Notes: generated by a model not told the origin, from the sequence alone. DNA of 64,000 nt from Carposina sasakii (GCA_014607495.2 CP053165.1:6442906-6506905); one strand, 5' to 3'; numbered from the stretch's first letter, positions 32,897-44,150 are shown. Translations and numbers: made by a program.

Positions 32897-34541
32897 ATCA
32901 TTAGCAACACACTTATTCTTGACTTATACTTGATGATGTGTTCATGTAGACTGATTCATTTTGGATGTGGAAATGTAAATTTTTTTGAATCCGGACTCTT
33001 CGATAGCTCCTTCGTTATATTATAAATGAGACCCCGAGTTCGTCGATGGTGTTCATCATTTCCGCTTGCATAATACTTTATGCGTACATCAGCATGTTTC
33101 CAGTGTTCGCTGGGATCGATGTCCTCCAATTTTTTCAGTTCATATACTTCTATTTTAATAAAATGCGTTGCTGCTGTCTTATCGTCCTTATTTGACGATA
33201 TATAAGACATACCTCCGTCTTTGGTTGCTCGCCCTACGGTGGACGAATTTAGTTTAGACTTCTTCTTTTTTGGTTCTTCAAAAAATTCGTCGAGAGACTG
33301 GTTGCACGGTCTTTTCATTGAGTATTCGTTTTCGTCGTCAGAGTAATTGAAATAATACTGTTTGTAGGTATTTTCTTCGGTTATATCTACATCTTTCTTC
33401 ATACAACAGGCAAGCTATAACAATAAAAAATAAATATATTTTAACTGTTATGAATAGACAGAAATAAAGATTTAGTTACATTTAATCGGAGCACATACAT
33501 AGTTGTATCTCATAAAAAAGTACAAAGTTAGGAATAAAATAAATACTTACATCCATTTTCGTGGGGTAAAAACAGCGAGGACCGAAGAGCACGTAGTACT
33601 TATTATGTCTTGAGAAGACCAAACACTTATAACTATAGAAACTGTCAAATGTATGCATTTTATACCAATTTTGCTTATTACAAAATAAATAATGGTAGGT
33701 ATCTTAATGACCTAAGTAGAAATATTGGTTCAAGAATGTTGTCCTACTGACAAAAGTAATAAAAATACAATTAAAAACAAGATGGTTTTCGTAAATGGGT
33801 AGATAGGAATGCTGTGAGTACATTGGTCAATATTATAAACTAGCTGTTGCTATCGACTTTATTCGTCTGGGCTACAGAAAATATACTTGTGTCATTCCGT
33901 CATTGCATATTCTACGTAGCTTTATAAAAACCCATGAAGATTCCTATACAGCCATCGACTTCATCAACCTGCGCTACAAGAAGCAATATACATATAAGTA
34001 TGCTATTCCGTACTCCAATATTATGTTCTCTATCCTAACAAAATTCCATCGTGATTCGTACAGCGTTTTTCTGATATAGTAATGCTACAAAGGGATATAA
34101 AGAGTCACTTGCATTAACAAAATATAGAGAAGCAATCATTGATGATGTCACAAAGGTATGCTGTCGTATGGTCATTAGTAAGTAAACGTCAGAGGTATCA
34201 CGCGCTGACCATGTGATATAGTCGGCCATCTTAGACGCCTAATGTATGGGGCGTTGCATTCTTTAATGAGATTTGTCATTAGTACTCCATGCTCTGCTAT
34301 TGGTCCATTTATATTGATAATTAGTTAATGGGGGGCGTGTCTTTTAGTTAATGAGTAGTCATTAGCTAATGGAGGCGTGTCTTAGTTAATGAGGGGCGTT
34401 ACCCACACATACCTCATTAGTTAATGACATCTCATATGTGAATGAGCCATATGTGATGACCTTTTTGCAAAGTTAGCAAATTTCAAGTTTATGACGTAGG
34501 AGACCATGACGTCAGTGGTCCAGCTCCCGCTATTCCTTACT
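32897..34541 (-). repeat. Polinton right terminal inverted repeat
   Basis: About 1645 bp, the inverted copy of 20787-22443. It carries the second copy of the spliced TIR gene and of the CATTAACTAA array. The boundary lies near ATCATTAGCAACAC at 32897; sequence inward is unrelated to the left side. Confidence 0.88.
32956..33556 (-). CDS. Spliced TIR-encoded protein of unknown function, right copy
   Basis: It has the same structure as the left copy. Exon 1 is at 33551-33556, a 136-bp intron at 33415-33550 with GTAAGT and TATAG borders, and exon 2 at 32956-33414. The product has 154 residues, four fewer (Leu-Thr-Pro-Pro) because of an in-frame 12-bp indel after DDENE. The rest is identical in translation, which implies either a recent origin of the two repeats or selection/gene conversion. 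Together the two copies point inward towards the capsid genes on one side and the polymerase on the other. Confidence 0.7.
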
Positions 34542-34544
34542 ACT

Positions 34545-34552
34545 TACGGCAG
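34545..34552. repeat. Polinton target duplication, right copy
   Basis: TACGGCAG, matching 20778-20785. Three to four bases (ACTT-like) lie between it and the last base that pairs with the left terminus. Confidence 0.6.
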
Positions 34553-34976
34553 CAATTCCGTGTAAGGTGTCTCCGATGTAGGTGGTACATCTACGACAAT
34601 TATAGTTCTTTTTAGAACAAAATAATAATTAGGAAATGTGACAGTATTAGCCCAGATAGCAGTACGCATCACTTTTAAATTGACACTTGATAACTAGAAT
34701 CAGCTTATCAAAGAACAGTTTATTTTTGACCAAGCATACGACAGTAACAGCCCAAATATAGCAGTACGCATCGCGTTGCAATTGAAAGAGGTAACCCAGG
34801 TATGGTATCCTCGCATCAATTAAATAAGATCAAAAATATTTTAAAAACTTACCGTTTATATTTTCTTCAACGTAACGTTCTCCATTGTTCCTCGTTTCGC
34901 CAAGCTTTGCTTGTAACTTTTGGATCTTACGACGAATCTCATCTTCTGTTTTTTCACTTTTCCTCTTCTTTCCCAT
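34545..34976 (-). pseudogene. gag: DIRS Gag 5' exons, separated from the rest by the Polinton
   Basis: Exon 1 (34853-34976, ATG at 34976) encodes 41 codons plus one base. It has a basic start (MGKKRKSEK) and a heptad-like, coiled-coil-prone segment. A GTAAGT donor follows at 34852. A plausible acceptor (GTCGTAG) at 34591-34592 joins in phase to an exon beginning at 34590 that runs into the Polinton edge and continues in frame at 20785. The 262-bp intron and phase match support the model. Another acceptor (CTAAAAAG, about 20 bp upstream) would give an immediate stop. Confidence 0.55.
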
Positions 34977-35050
34977 GTTTGTAGATCAAGCAGGTAGATT
35001 TTTATAATATCGTTCAGGAGACGTGCGAAGGCTTGAGCACGGAAACGCAG

Positions 35051-35237
35051 AATGAATCGAAGATACCGACCGGTCTGTTAGATTGTGGTGGCAGGGAGTG
35101 GGGATTAAGTCATTAATTCAAAGTTGCCAGTAAAAAAAAAAAAAGCAACCTCTAAAAATCCGTGCAAGGCTGACGCTAGGTGGCGCTACTACAACATGTA
35201 AACTATAAATCGCGTCGAATGAAGCTGCTAAACATAA
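35051..35237 (-). repeat. Right terminal repeat of the DIRS element
   Basis: Inverted copy of 16392-16581. It ends GCTGCTAAACATAA directly against the gypsy LTR. It contains GCTAGGTGGCGCTA at about 35175-35188, mirrored on the left at about 16443-16456. Confidence 0.87.
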
Positions 35238-35616
35238 TATTAATACTTTTAATTTAATATTATTTTTACAAGATTTTAGGAGTTGGAATCGGAATCGAAG
35301 TTGGTATGGAACTGTGTTGTGGAATGGGTGCCGGGATTATTTATACATGAGAGTTTCGGGAAGGGAGGGTTGGAAAGGATTCTGGGAACAAAACTATTTT
35401 ATGCTAAAACTATTTTAAAACTATTCATTCAGTAATAAATCTTTCCTTGGCACGGTGTGACTTTGTGTTCTTCGTGGCGTATTGTGTCTTTGGTCGTGTC
35501 AGGAACATGTGTCCGGTATTTCAATAAACAATAATTTGTAAAGCTTTATCTTTAGGCGCGGCGTGGTGCCATCCCTTCGTTAGTCATGCTGGAGCACACG
35601 TGTCTAACACGTAACA
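35238..35616 (-). repeat. Right fragment of the gypsy element 1 5' LTR (379 bp)
   Basis: Continues the LTR from position 34 to 412 and ends GTAACA before the CCCC target duplication. Confidence 0.9.
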
Positions 35617-35620
35617 CCCC

Positions 35621-36200
35621 GACACAGCCCCACCCGCTTTTTTTTAACCGCCGACTTAAAAAAAGAGAGGTTATTTATTTTATTTATTTATAACAACAAC
35701 CATATTACAAAGTATTACAGCTTGCGCCAATGCGCCTTGAAATGTAGATATTATGATAACTTTAACAATTATAATGTGCATTAAAATATCAGATAAAAAA
35801 TAGGCATTCATGCTCACTCATTATCAATTCGTCTGTATGTTTTCCCATCTGATGATGGGATCTTGGAGAAATCGAGGGCAATCCTCAAATATTGTAGGCA
35901 CATGTAGTCTGTTTTTATACTTTTAAAACATAATACCTGACGATGGAATCTCTAAGGAATCTAGGGATATCCTCAAATATAAAAGGCACGAGTAGTCCAT
36001 TTTTAGATATTTATAGAGAATTTTTGTCAGCTACACATTATATAAAGGAAACGAGGGTCTGATGATGGAGCCGCCGAAAAACAGATAGTGGAACTTTTTA
36101 GTAACAAAATACCCCTATGGCAGGGGGTGGCCTACGTCCAGTAGTGGACTGCAATAGGCTTATCACGATGAAGATAATTGTGTTAAGTCGTGAAATTATA
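35621..36200. repeat. Dispersed repeat cluster right of the gypsy nest
   Basis: Two degenerate units of about 100 bp (CTGATGATGGGATCTTGGAG near 35850 and CTGACGATGGAATCTC near 35936) each lead to a CCTCAAATAT...GGCAC segment and an AGTCTGTTTTTA-like segment. A GGGTGGCCTACGTCCAGTAG segment near 36125 with a GATGAAGATAATTG tail is typical of the 3' end of insect LINE families. No gene. Confidence 0.45.
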
Positions 36201-37368
36201 TGTTGCGTTAAGCCGTGTCCGAAGTAAGATGGTTAGAGAGGAAGAGGTAAACATGAGAATAACGAGATGATGGATAATAGGGAGAATGAAAGAAGAGTAC
36301 CTACATATTGCACCGACCCCAAAAAATTGGGAACAGGGCAGGAAGAAGGAGTGTAATTATATGTTGCTTATATTGTCAGACGTAAAGTTTCGAAGCCTAC
36401 TCATTTCTCTCTTTTGTCATGTGGCCTATTTAATCATTTGCTGCTCATATAAATCTGACAATATTATGCCTTCTAAACTTCGTACACGGCTTAACGCAAT
36501 ATATATTTGCCCTTTATTAAAATTTTACTTTAGCTCGAGTTTTGGGAGGAAGTCGGTTTTTCGTTTAAAAAAAAATATTATAATCATAAGAAGATTATGG
36601 ATACTGATAGATATAATCAAGTACCTACATAATTATTTAAAGGTTTAGCACTAAAAGCTAAACGAAGCTGCCAAAACTACCGCTATAGGTACTAGCATCT
36701 TGATAACTCAACTGAATCCATTATAAGTAGATCAACAATAGCATTTTAAGCTTTTATTGAACTTAAAAGTTATTTCAATTGCTTTTTGGACGCACTCTTC
36801 CCAAACATGGTGGACGTGGACGTTGATGCAGATTTTAGTGGACCCAAGTGTAGATAAAAGCATCACTTCATTATCCACTGTGACAATACCTTCTGTATTA
36901 GTGAGGGCTTCATAGATATAATTTATATAGCTTTACTCCGTACCTAGTTATTAAGAGATGATGCCTTGTACGATTAATCACTTTATGTAATTACTTATAC
37001 TTAGGTATATGTATAAGAACTTAAGAAGTACTTTTTGCTATTATATTAATATGTACAATAATAATAGTGGAATATAACTTAATTAATAAGTAATTGCCTC
37101 ATACCTACTATTGAAGGAAATTATACACATAGTTTATGCCACTGATGATCTGTTTCTCGCCAGATTCGACTTATGTACCAATTTTGAAATTACATATATA
37201 TTTCATTTCTTTTTTTGTCGTCCTTGGATTAACATGTCGGCAGTCGTACCCACTGAAAGTAAACCCGTCGTAACCGCAACAATTATGGCGAGCCTCAGAT
37301 GTTCCATTATTATAATTGTAAAGGTAACTAACACGTAGGTTATCCGTACTAAAATTATAATGAGAGAA
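36201..37368. other. Intergenic region, LINE-like debris
   Basis: Open frames at 36286-36648 and 37111-37338 show no recognisable domain and look fortuitous. The stretch GAATGAAAGAAGAGTACCTA near 36285 resembles LINE-tail debris. Confidence 0.4.
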
Positions 37369-38430
37369 AAAATTAGGTAAAAAAACCTTTTTAAAAACAA
37401 GCTTTTATTTAAATGCGCTAAAAAGAAAAAATAAACTTTTACACTAAAACTTTTACTGTTAATTTATAACGTCATTTCAAATTTAACACATTTGACACAA
37501 TTTATATCTTATAAAAGCTTGTCGCGACATTTAAGTACTCGTATTTACGTTCATACTTTTAAATGTTTATTAGGCAGCATCTTTGTGTTGATGTTTCAGA
37601 TTTTCCCATATTGTTCCCACGCATATCGAAGAAATATCCGTCGACCCTTCCAGAGCTTCGTGTAGAAGAGTAAGAGAGTAATATACAACAGGGTTCGCCC
37701 CGGTGCCCCGAGGTGGTATGTTCACGACATCATGTCATCATGCCACTCAGTCCTCGGCACGGCCTCACCTTGACTTACTAAAAATTTAAAACTAAGAAAG
37801 TAAATACGAGTACTTAAATGTCGCGACAAGCTTTTATAACATATAAATTGTGTCAAATGTGTTAAATTTGAAATGACGTTATAAATTAACAGTAAAAGTT
37901 TTAGTGTAAAAGTTTATTTTTTCTTTTTAGCGCATTTAAATAAAAGCTTGTTTTTAAAAAGGTTTTTTTACCTAAATTTTATTTTATACTTTTTAGTTTT
38001 CACCTGGTAAGTCTGTTCATCTCATTCAACGCATCATTATTGCAAGGTCGTTTGCCAGTTAATTTTGAACAGTCCAGCTCTTCAATGAGGAGCCCTTCTA
38101 ATGATTTCAAAATAGATTTTCAAGTTTTAGAAGTCCGCCATATTGGATTAAGAGTGACGTCATATTTTTTTCGAGTTACTCTCAGCTAGCCCTTTAATTT
38201 GATACCCATATTGTAGGAATGCATTAAAAATAATTGGTCCGCCATTGTGGGTATGCCGCCATGTTGGATTTTGAATGACGTCACACTGTTAATCATGCAT
38301 TGTCATCCGAACTGAACGTGCTCACCAAATTTCAGCCCAATCGGTTGAGGGCAAGTGCCTTAAAATTGAGTTGTAAGATTTCACCCGAACAAACATACAT
38401 TGCAAGTTAAATAAAAGCTTGTAATAATAA
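37369..38430 (+). mobile_element. Foldback element, copy B
   Basis: Second copy of the element at 8221-9433, same orientation. The left arm (about 37369-37565) is longer than in copy A and pairs with about 37790-37985, including AGGTAAAAAAACC / GGTTTTTTTACCT. The downstream body lacks about 210 bp present in copy A (junction near 38103). It ends TTAAATAAAAGCTTGTAATAA. Non-coding. Confidence 0.55.
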
Positions 38431-39680
38431 AAAAGCTTGTAATAAAAAGAGATAAGTTCGCCATAGTATGTTTCCTATGACAAGTTTTCTATATCTATGT
38501 GTGTAGGTACTTCCAATAAAGAATAAGAATTAATAGAAAATAACTCATTCGCCAGCGCCAGAGATCGCGAAGGAGATCTTACAGCCACGTTTAGCATAAA
38601 AACCACTAAAATCTACTTTTCCATCCATTAACACTATAGACCGCATCCAAACTATAAAAGCTAAGTTATTAAACACCTGTAGTTAATATGTAGCAGTTAC
38701 TTGGCGAAAATAAAAAACCAATGCGGGCTTGCAAATATGCACGTAGCGTAGGTGAATAAAAAAAACTTTATTACTCCAAGACCAGTTCTGGGTGTAAAAT
38801 GTTTGAGCTAAAGCTAACTGAAAAATTTATGTATCAAGACTGTTATAATCCTTATTGCATTATAGTAAGGTTGAGTTATTATTCGAATAAACGAATTTTA
38901 TAGTTTAGCTGAGTACGAGTTGTATTAAGGTAGTAGGTTAGGGGTGTCGTGACTGCGGTCACAGCCAGTATGGCGATGGTCTCTTGTTTATAAAGTGAAG
39001 AGATTTTTGACTCGTGGTCTCACCAATGAAGACTTTTGAATTCGACATCGGTTATACGAGTATTCAAAAACAAAATGTTGTGCAACTAAATCGATTTTAG
39101 TAAAACAGTTTTTTAAAGTACCTAATTACATAAAAACTAATAACCTATACACCCATGAAAAGATGGGCATCTTCTGTGCATAGCTTGTTTCATTTTTATA
39201 CAACGCTGTCACCGCTGAGAAAAAGCTTTGTAAACGACCTAAGTATTACCTTTACACCACCTAAATAAGCAAGATGCAAAAAATCTACCAAATGCCTAGA
39301 ACTGGGTAGGTACTATTATAGTCTAACTAAATAGACACGTTATCGACAGTTTGCTATCGACAGACTTAACCCATATTCCTTGTTATCAGATAGCGACGTA
39401 TTTGTATAGGTACCTACTATGTTCCGACCAATAGATAGCTTACTTCCATACCATACCTAATCAAGGAGTTTAGATACTTTTCTTATCACATATATATGTA
39501 TCTAGAATATGTTGGGTACTTATTAATCTAACCGTAATTATTTTTATAGTTTAAATAATAAAACAAACTTATTATTAACCTAGGTTGTTTTATTTTTTCC
39601 TACACGATCACTAATATAAGTAATATTAGTGAAAATGAAATTGTATTAGGCGTTACAATTCGGAAGTTCAAACATTCACT
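38431..39680. other. AT-rich intergenic region, no gene seen
   Basis: No open frame, RNA gene or long repeat could be supported here. Confidence 0.5.
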
Positions 39681-40050
39681 ATGGGTGCGCCCACCACCGG
39701 GCCCTACACCCTCCACTGACCCTCGGATCTGATAACTCATAACTGCGAAAACAGGCACTTGCACTAACTACAATCGCCGCGAGAAACCAGACCCGAGCAC
39801 CTAGCATGCAAGATAATACATACATCGCAATAATATTAGTGACTAGCGGCCGCCCACGACTTCGTCCGCGTGAGGGGGCGTTGCACCCGTGCGAAGCCGG
39901 GCAGGTTGTTGTATAGCCTGTAGCCTTCCTTGGTAAATGGGCTATCTAACACTGAAAGAATTTTTTCAAATCAGACCAGTAGTTCCTGAGATTAGCGCGT
40001 TCAAACAAACAAACAAACAAACTCTTCAGCTTTATAATATTAGTATAGAT
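39681..40050 (+). repeat. RTE-like LINE/SINE tail
   Basis: The segment CGGCCGCCCACGACTTCGTC, followed by TGCACCCGTGCGAAGCCGGG, then CCAGTAGTTCCTGAGATTAG and a CAAACAAACAAACAAACAAA simple repeat, is typical of RTE-derived 3' ends in insects. Related tails lie at about 41485-41665, 43930-44140 and 44612-44820. Confidence 0.5.
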
Positions 40051-40505
40051 TTAGTTGATGAATGATGAGTTAACTAAACAATAGTTTACTCTTCGGCTAT
40101 GTTGTTTAGTTAGGTTTTTGAATTTAGTCTATGTAGGTAATCGTAACTTCTTACCCAATAATATTTCCGTATAATCATACATAATAATAAAGCAGATACG
40201 TAATCATTACTATGTATTAGCTCAGTAGCATGCAACAGTCGGTAATTGTAATATCTGTAAAATTGTGTAATGGCTACCTATATTCATATACTTACTACGA
40301 GTCGTACTAACACTTTCAGCAACTAGCATTTCAATTTTTTTTTCACTATATTGAGGTTCTCATTTCATACTACATTGCAAGAACGAGCTTATGTCCCACT
40401 CTACAGAAAAAAAATCTGTAGTTACATAAGATATTTTTTATAGTTAAACTGTTAGCTACATTCGCTTATCTTCTCCAAAATTTTTTTACTAATTTAATTA
40501 TGTAA
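40051..40505. other. AT-rich intergenic region
   Basis: No gene or repeat recognised. Confidence 0.45.
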
Positions 40506-40850
40506 TATACAGAGTGTTTTTAGGTTGTCAACGTTTCCGAAAACTACGGAATCTCCTCATCATCACGATCTCCCGATTTTTCTCCATGGAAGCATACCTG
40601 AGAAGTGTCTGGTTTCCAAAATATTAGGGTCCAAAGTTGAGTAAATATACTGCGTTTTTCTGCATAAATGCACATTGACGCGTGTAGGAAGATTTTTAGA
40701 AGAGAAATAATTAATATCTGTCTATGAAATAATTAGCATAAACACTGGACACTATAAATTTCGCCCGATCAAGTTTTTTTTAATTACAACGTTTCCCAGC
40801 ATTTTTATTGGCATAAACTAACTTTATTTGATAGTATATAAGTAGATAAG
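40506..40850 (+). mobile_element. MITE family M, partial copy
   Basis: Starts ACAGAGTGTTTTTAGGTTGTCAACG and matches the full copy at 59345-59728: CCGAAAACTACGGAATCTCC, CATGGAAGCATACCTG, TTTCGCCCGATCAAG and the CCCAGCATTTTT segment. The right terminus is not seen. Non-coding. Confidence 0.55.
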
Positions 40851-43800
40851 TTTGAAAAAAAAAACGTTTATAGATGTAATCTATTGTCTCATGAAACCTA
40901 ACAAAGTACTTATCTAATACTGAGAGGTAAAGGAACTCAAATTCTACAATCTTTGTATGAACAAATTAATGTCAAAAGAGCTGGTAAGTATGCTAAAAGT
41001 AAACACTGACCACCTGTGTAACTCTAACTCTATAAGCAAGCATATTTGATTATGATTTTAATTATTCTTTAGAGAATTCTTTTTAGCTTAGTGATGAATA
41101 CAGTAGAGCATTTTATTGTTAGTCTACTGCTTATATTAATAAATTATTACATAAACTAATACAGTACTTACCTTCAACGTAGACTGAAAATACCTATATG
41201 TAGTTCCATTGCGTTATAGAACTTATTTTTGACACGAAATAGATTAATTTATATACCGCACTACCATACATAGATATGAAGATAAAGCAGTGTATAGTCG
41301 ACTCGCAGATGAGCAATGCTCATTGAGCATAAAGAATTATATGTACCTACCACAGAATACTTAGGTCAAGGCTCAGGTACAGATGAACAGCACCCAAATA
41401 GATAAGACACCATGCATTTTCCAATACCTCGTGGTCGAACTCTCAAAAATATTTTTTTTATTATTTCTTTATAACCAACTAGCGATCCACCCCGGCTTCG
41501 CACGGGTGCAGTGCTGATACTATACATATAAACCTTCCTCGTGAATCACTCTATCTATTTAAAATAACCGCATCAAAATCCGGTCCCTAGTTTAAAAGAT
41601 CTAAGCATACATAGGGACGGACAGACAGCGGCAAGCGACTTTGTTTTATAATATATAGTGATGAATATTAGGTACATTTTAATCGCCCCAGTATATACCA
41701 TTACATGAGTAAGGTACCCTAGTATTTTCCTGCAGTATAGTAGCTACTGCTCTATCACAGTAGCCGAAGCGTGAACAACTGAAAGGGGACGACACGGATA
41801 TTTGCCCAAGTGTACTTATTGTACCACCTGCGTATTGACTCCGTGAATGAATGTAGATTCTAGCTTAGAGTTAGGCAAGACGCACAGTGCAGCAAAAATA
41901 ATGGTTCATGAAGTGACTGAAAATACTAAAGGTACACAAGATCTCATCTAGCCAAGTACCTAACTGTTACCTACTGAATATAATACCCACTGCTAAATAA
42001 CTTTTATAAGACTCAAAGTTGCCACTCCAATAGGAGTTGTAGCCGGGTACAAGCTCTTATAAATAGGTAGTATGCAAATATGTTTATTGTAAAGATTTGT
42101 GATATGTCTCTGTGCCTGCCAATGGGTAGGTATATGTAGAACATGGGCTACACTTGCTGCATTATAAGTAATGCTTATAATAATTTATGATTGGACTCTT
42201 CGCTCCAATCTAATGCCTGAATACTACCCTTAGGTATCTGCTGGTATTAAAAAATATCAGAATAACTCGTCCTTAATGCTAAATAACTCTTACTAGCAGC
42301 TTTCGGCCCTTAATCTGGTCTAAATACGTTAACAGAACAAATATACCTAGAGCTTTACACAGTGAACTCATTATCGAGTTTCCTTTACCACCACTGTTGC
42401 TGCGGTTATAGTCGATTTTATTGTAGTTATTCAATTGTTTTGTATTGTTGTGCCTACGTACGATAAACTTTGTTTATAGCTAAATGAGCGATACTGTGGC
42501 CGTTCACCCCGCATCAAATAGAGAACAGCGCACGCACAGCGCAACCAGATCGTGCGTTGATATGCGCATACGCAATTATGTGATCCTGCCCAGGATAAGT
42601 GGTTTTGTAGTATGATTTAGCTAATAACCGTTAATTAAGTAGAAATAGATATTTCGCTATCTTGTTTCCTTGGTCTGCCAATTAAATGGATGTGGTGATG
42701 GTGTTTAGACAGTTATAATGCTAATGCTATTACCGCCAGCCATCACCAACGGTGTGAAATTGTGAATTATGTGAGCCGTGGCAGATAAGCGTTATGCAGG
42801 TGATTTATTTTTTTAGTTTTCCATTACAGTTCTAAAATGATCTAAACCAACTACCTTTAGTCACAAAATAACCTTATAGTGCCACAGCTGACTGCCAAAA
42901 CTATTATAGATCAATAAAAGCATTCGAAGTTTTATAACGGCCTCACAAGCAACTCTTTTAGAGCTTTTTTGAAAACAAATCAAGAAAATCGTTTTTCAGT
43001 GCCATAATTAATTACCTATTTAGGCAATAATATGTGTAAAGATAGGTATAAAATTAGTAGGTACAATGGGCTAGTTACAATAATTCGTTACGAGAAGTAA
43101 TATTCAGGAACCTCCGAAAACTAGCTACAATTTAGTATCAGGCATGACCGATTAGTATAGTAAGATAAGAGTGGTTTAGAAGGGCACGGTATCGCCGTAT
43201 CAGTCATAATGGGGTGATAACCTCATAGGTATCTACGAGGGCCATTGATGTCGAAATATAAAATTTTAAATTTATGTTTGCTGAGATAACATTTTAAAAT
43301 CGAAAATATACTTTGCTATCAAAGCTAAGTAGATATGGAATTATGAACAGATATGTTTTCGGTGTGTAAGTACACCATAAAACGTTGTGACTCTTAATTT
43401 CAAAGAGTTTCATTTGATTATCATTCATTTGATATATAACAGTTGATATCATACCTTTGTTATAAATTTTAATATCGCAGTCACGACAGCATCGACTTTA
43501 TACCTCAGATGGGCTATCTAACCGTTTTGGAAATATCGACTTATATTCGACCCTAAGTGTGATTTCTAATCGCGCATTGTGGGTTCCGCCTGGTTCCGCC
43601 CGACAATATCTCACTTACAATCTACCTAGGTAGATATTACTGAATGTAGGCCACCTCAGCGAGGATTACCTACTACAACATGAGAGTGGCAGTCGAACAA
43701 ACCAACTAAACTCTTATCATTTTAGCATAATAATCGCAATCTGGCTTATGTCGAAGTGCTCGCAGACGCATGGGTTATCTTGAGTTGACCTGCCTACTTG

Positions 43801-43920
43801 AAAGATGAACTGTTCAGACTACCAATTGAAAAGGATAGTATGTAAGTAGGTAAAGCAAGTAGATAGGTTATTTATCTATTCTATATCTTCTTCTTCTATA
43901 TGTATCTTCTATATACATAT
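40851..43920. other. Intergenic region with one RTE-like tail
   Basis: About 3 kb of AT-rich DNA. A decayed RTE-like tail lies at about 41485-41665 (CACCCCGGCTTCGCACGGGT, TAGGGACGGACAGACAGCGG). No coding frame of interest. Confidence 0.45.
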
Positions 43921-43927
43921 AATAAAA

Positions 43928-44150
43928 TTGTAACGGATCGATGTTTGTGCACGCTAATCTCAGAAACGGCTGGACCGATTTCGATGCAGTTTTCAGGAAT
44001 ATGTAGGTATATTGTAACAGGTCCAACTTAACATATACGCTCCTTTTTATCCCGGGAAAATGTTCTTATCCCGGATAATTTGACATTTTGTTTTTTCTGG
44101 AGTCCACGCGGACGGAGTAGCGGGCATCCACTAGTATGTACTATAGATTA
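43928..44150 (+). repeat. RTE-like repeat copy 1
   Basis: Contains GCTAATCTCAGAAACGGCTG, ACCGATTTCGATGCAGTTTT, TTTATCCCGGGAAAATG and CACGCGGACGGAGTAGCGGG, ending ATCCACTAGTA. A second copy lies at 44612-44820 and an inverted partial copy at 53145-53255. Non-coding, probably a LINE 3' end or derived SINE. Confidence 0.5.

Larger units (their letters stand above)
20787..34541 (-). mobile_element. Polinton/Maverick element (13.75 kb)
   Basis: It starts AGTAAGGAATAGCG and ends with the reverse complement, as terminal inverted repeats of about 1.65 kb. Between them, nearly all genes are on the minus strand: polymerase B, packaging ATPase, small structural-type proteins, retroviral-type integrase with chromodomain, penton-like protein, major capsid protein and adenain-like protease. 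This full set is diagnostic for Polintons. Polymerase and integrase are frameshifted; the capsid, protease and ATPase genes are open. It sits inside DIRS gag. Confidence 0.95.
16353..35237 (-). mobile_element. DIRS-type tyrosine-recombinase retrotransposon, interrupted by a Polinton
   Basis: It contains inverted terminal repeats (left 16392-16581 plus a 39-bp unique extension 16353-16391; right 35051-35237), an internal complementary region, and minus-strand gag, RT-RNase H and tyrosine recombinase. It made no target duplication, as expected for this order. Its own length without the Polinton is about 5.1 kb. The RT-RNase H and recombinase frames are open; gag is split by the Polinton. Confidence 0.9.
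11364..35616 (-). mobile_element. Ty3/gypsy LTR retrotransposon (host of the nest)
   Basis: The two LTRs read in the same direction and are flanked by the 4-bp duplication CCCC at 11360-11363 and 35617-35620. Coding is on the minus strand, so the right LTR is the 5' LTR. A purine-rich tract (AAGGGGGGAGG in element sense, at about 11776-11786) abuts the 3' LTR. A primer-binding site TGGCGCAGTCG (16308-16318) follows the 5' LTR. Without the nested insertions the element is about 5.4 kb. It has gag, protease, RT and RNase H; no integrase was recognised. The DIRS element at 16353-35237 sits inside the 5' LTR. Confidence 0.9.

Noticed and set aside
36286..36648. 120-codon plus-strand frame
   Set aside because: Overlaps dispersed repeat sequence; hydrophobic but without any consistent membrane-protein pattern or family.
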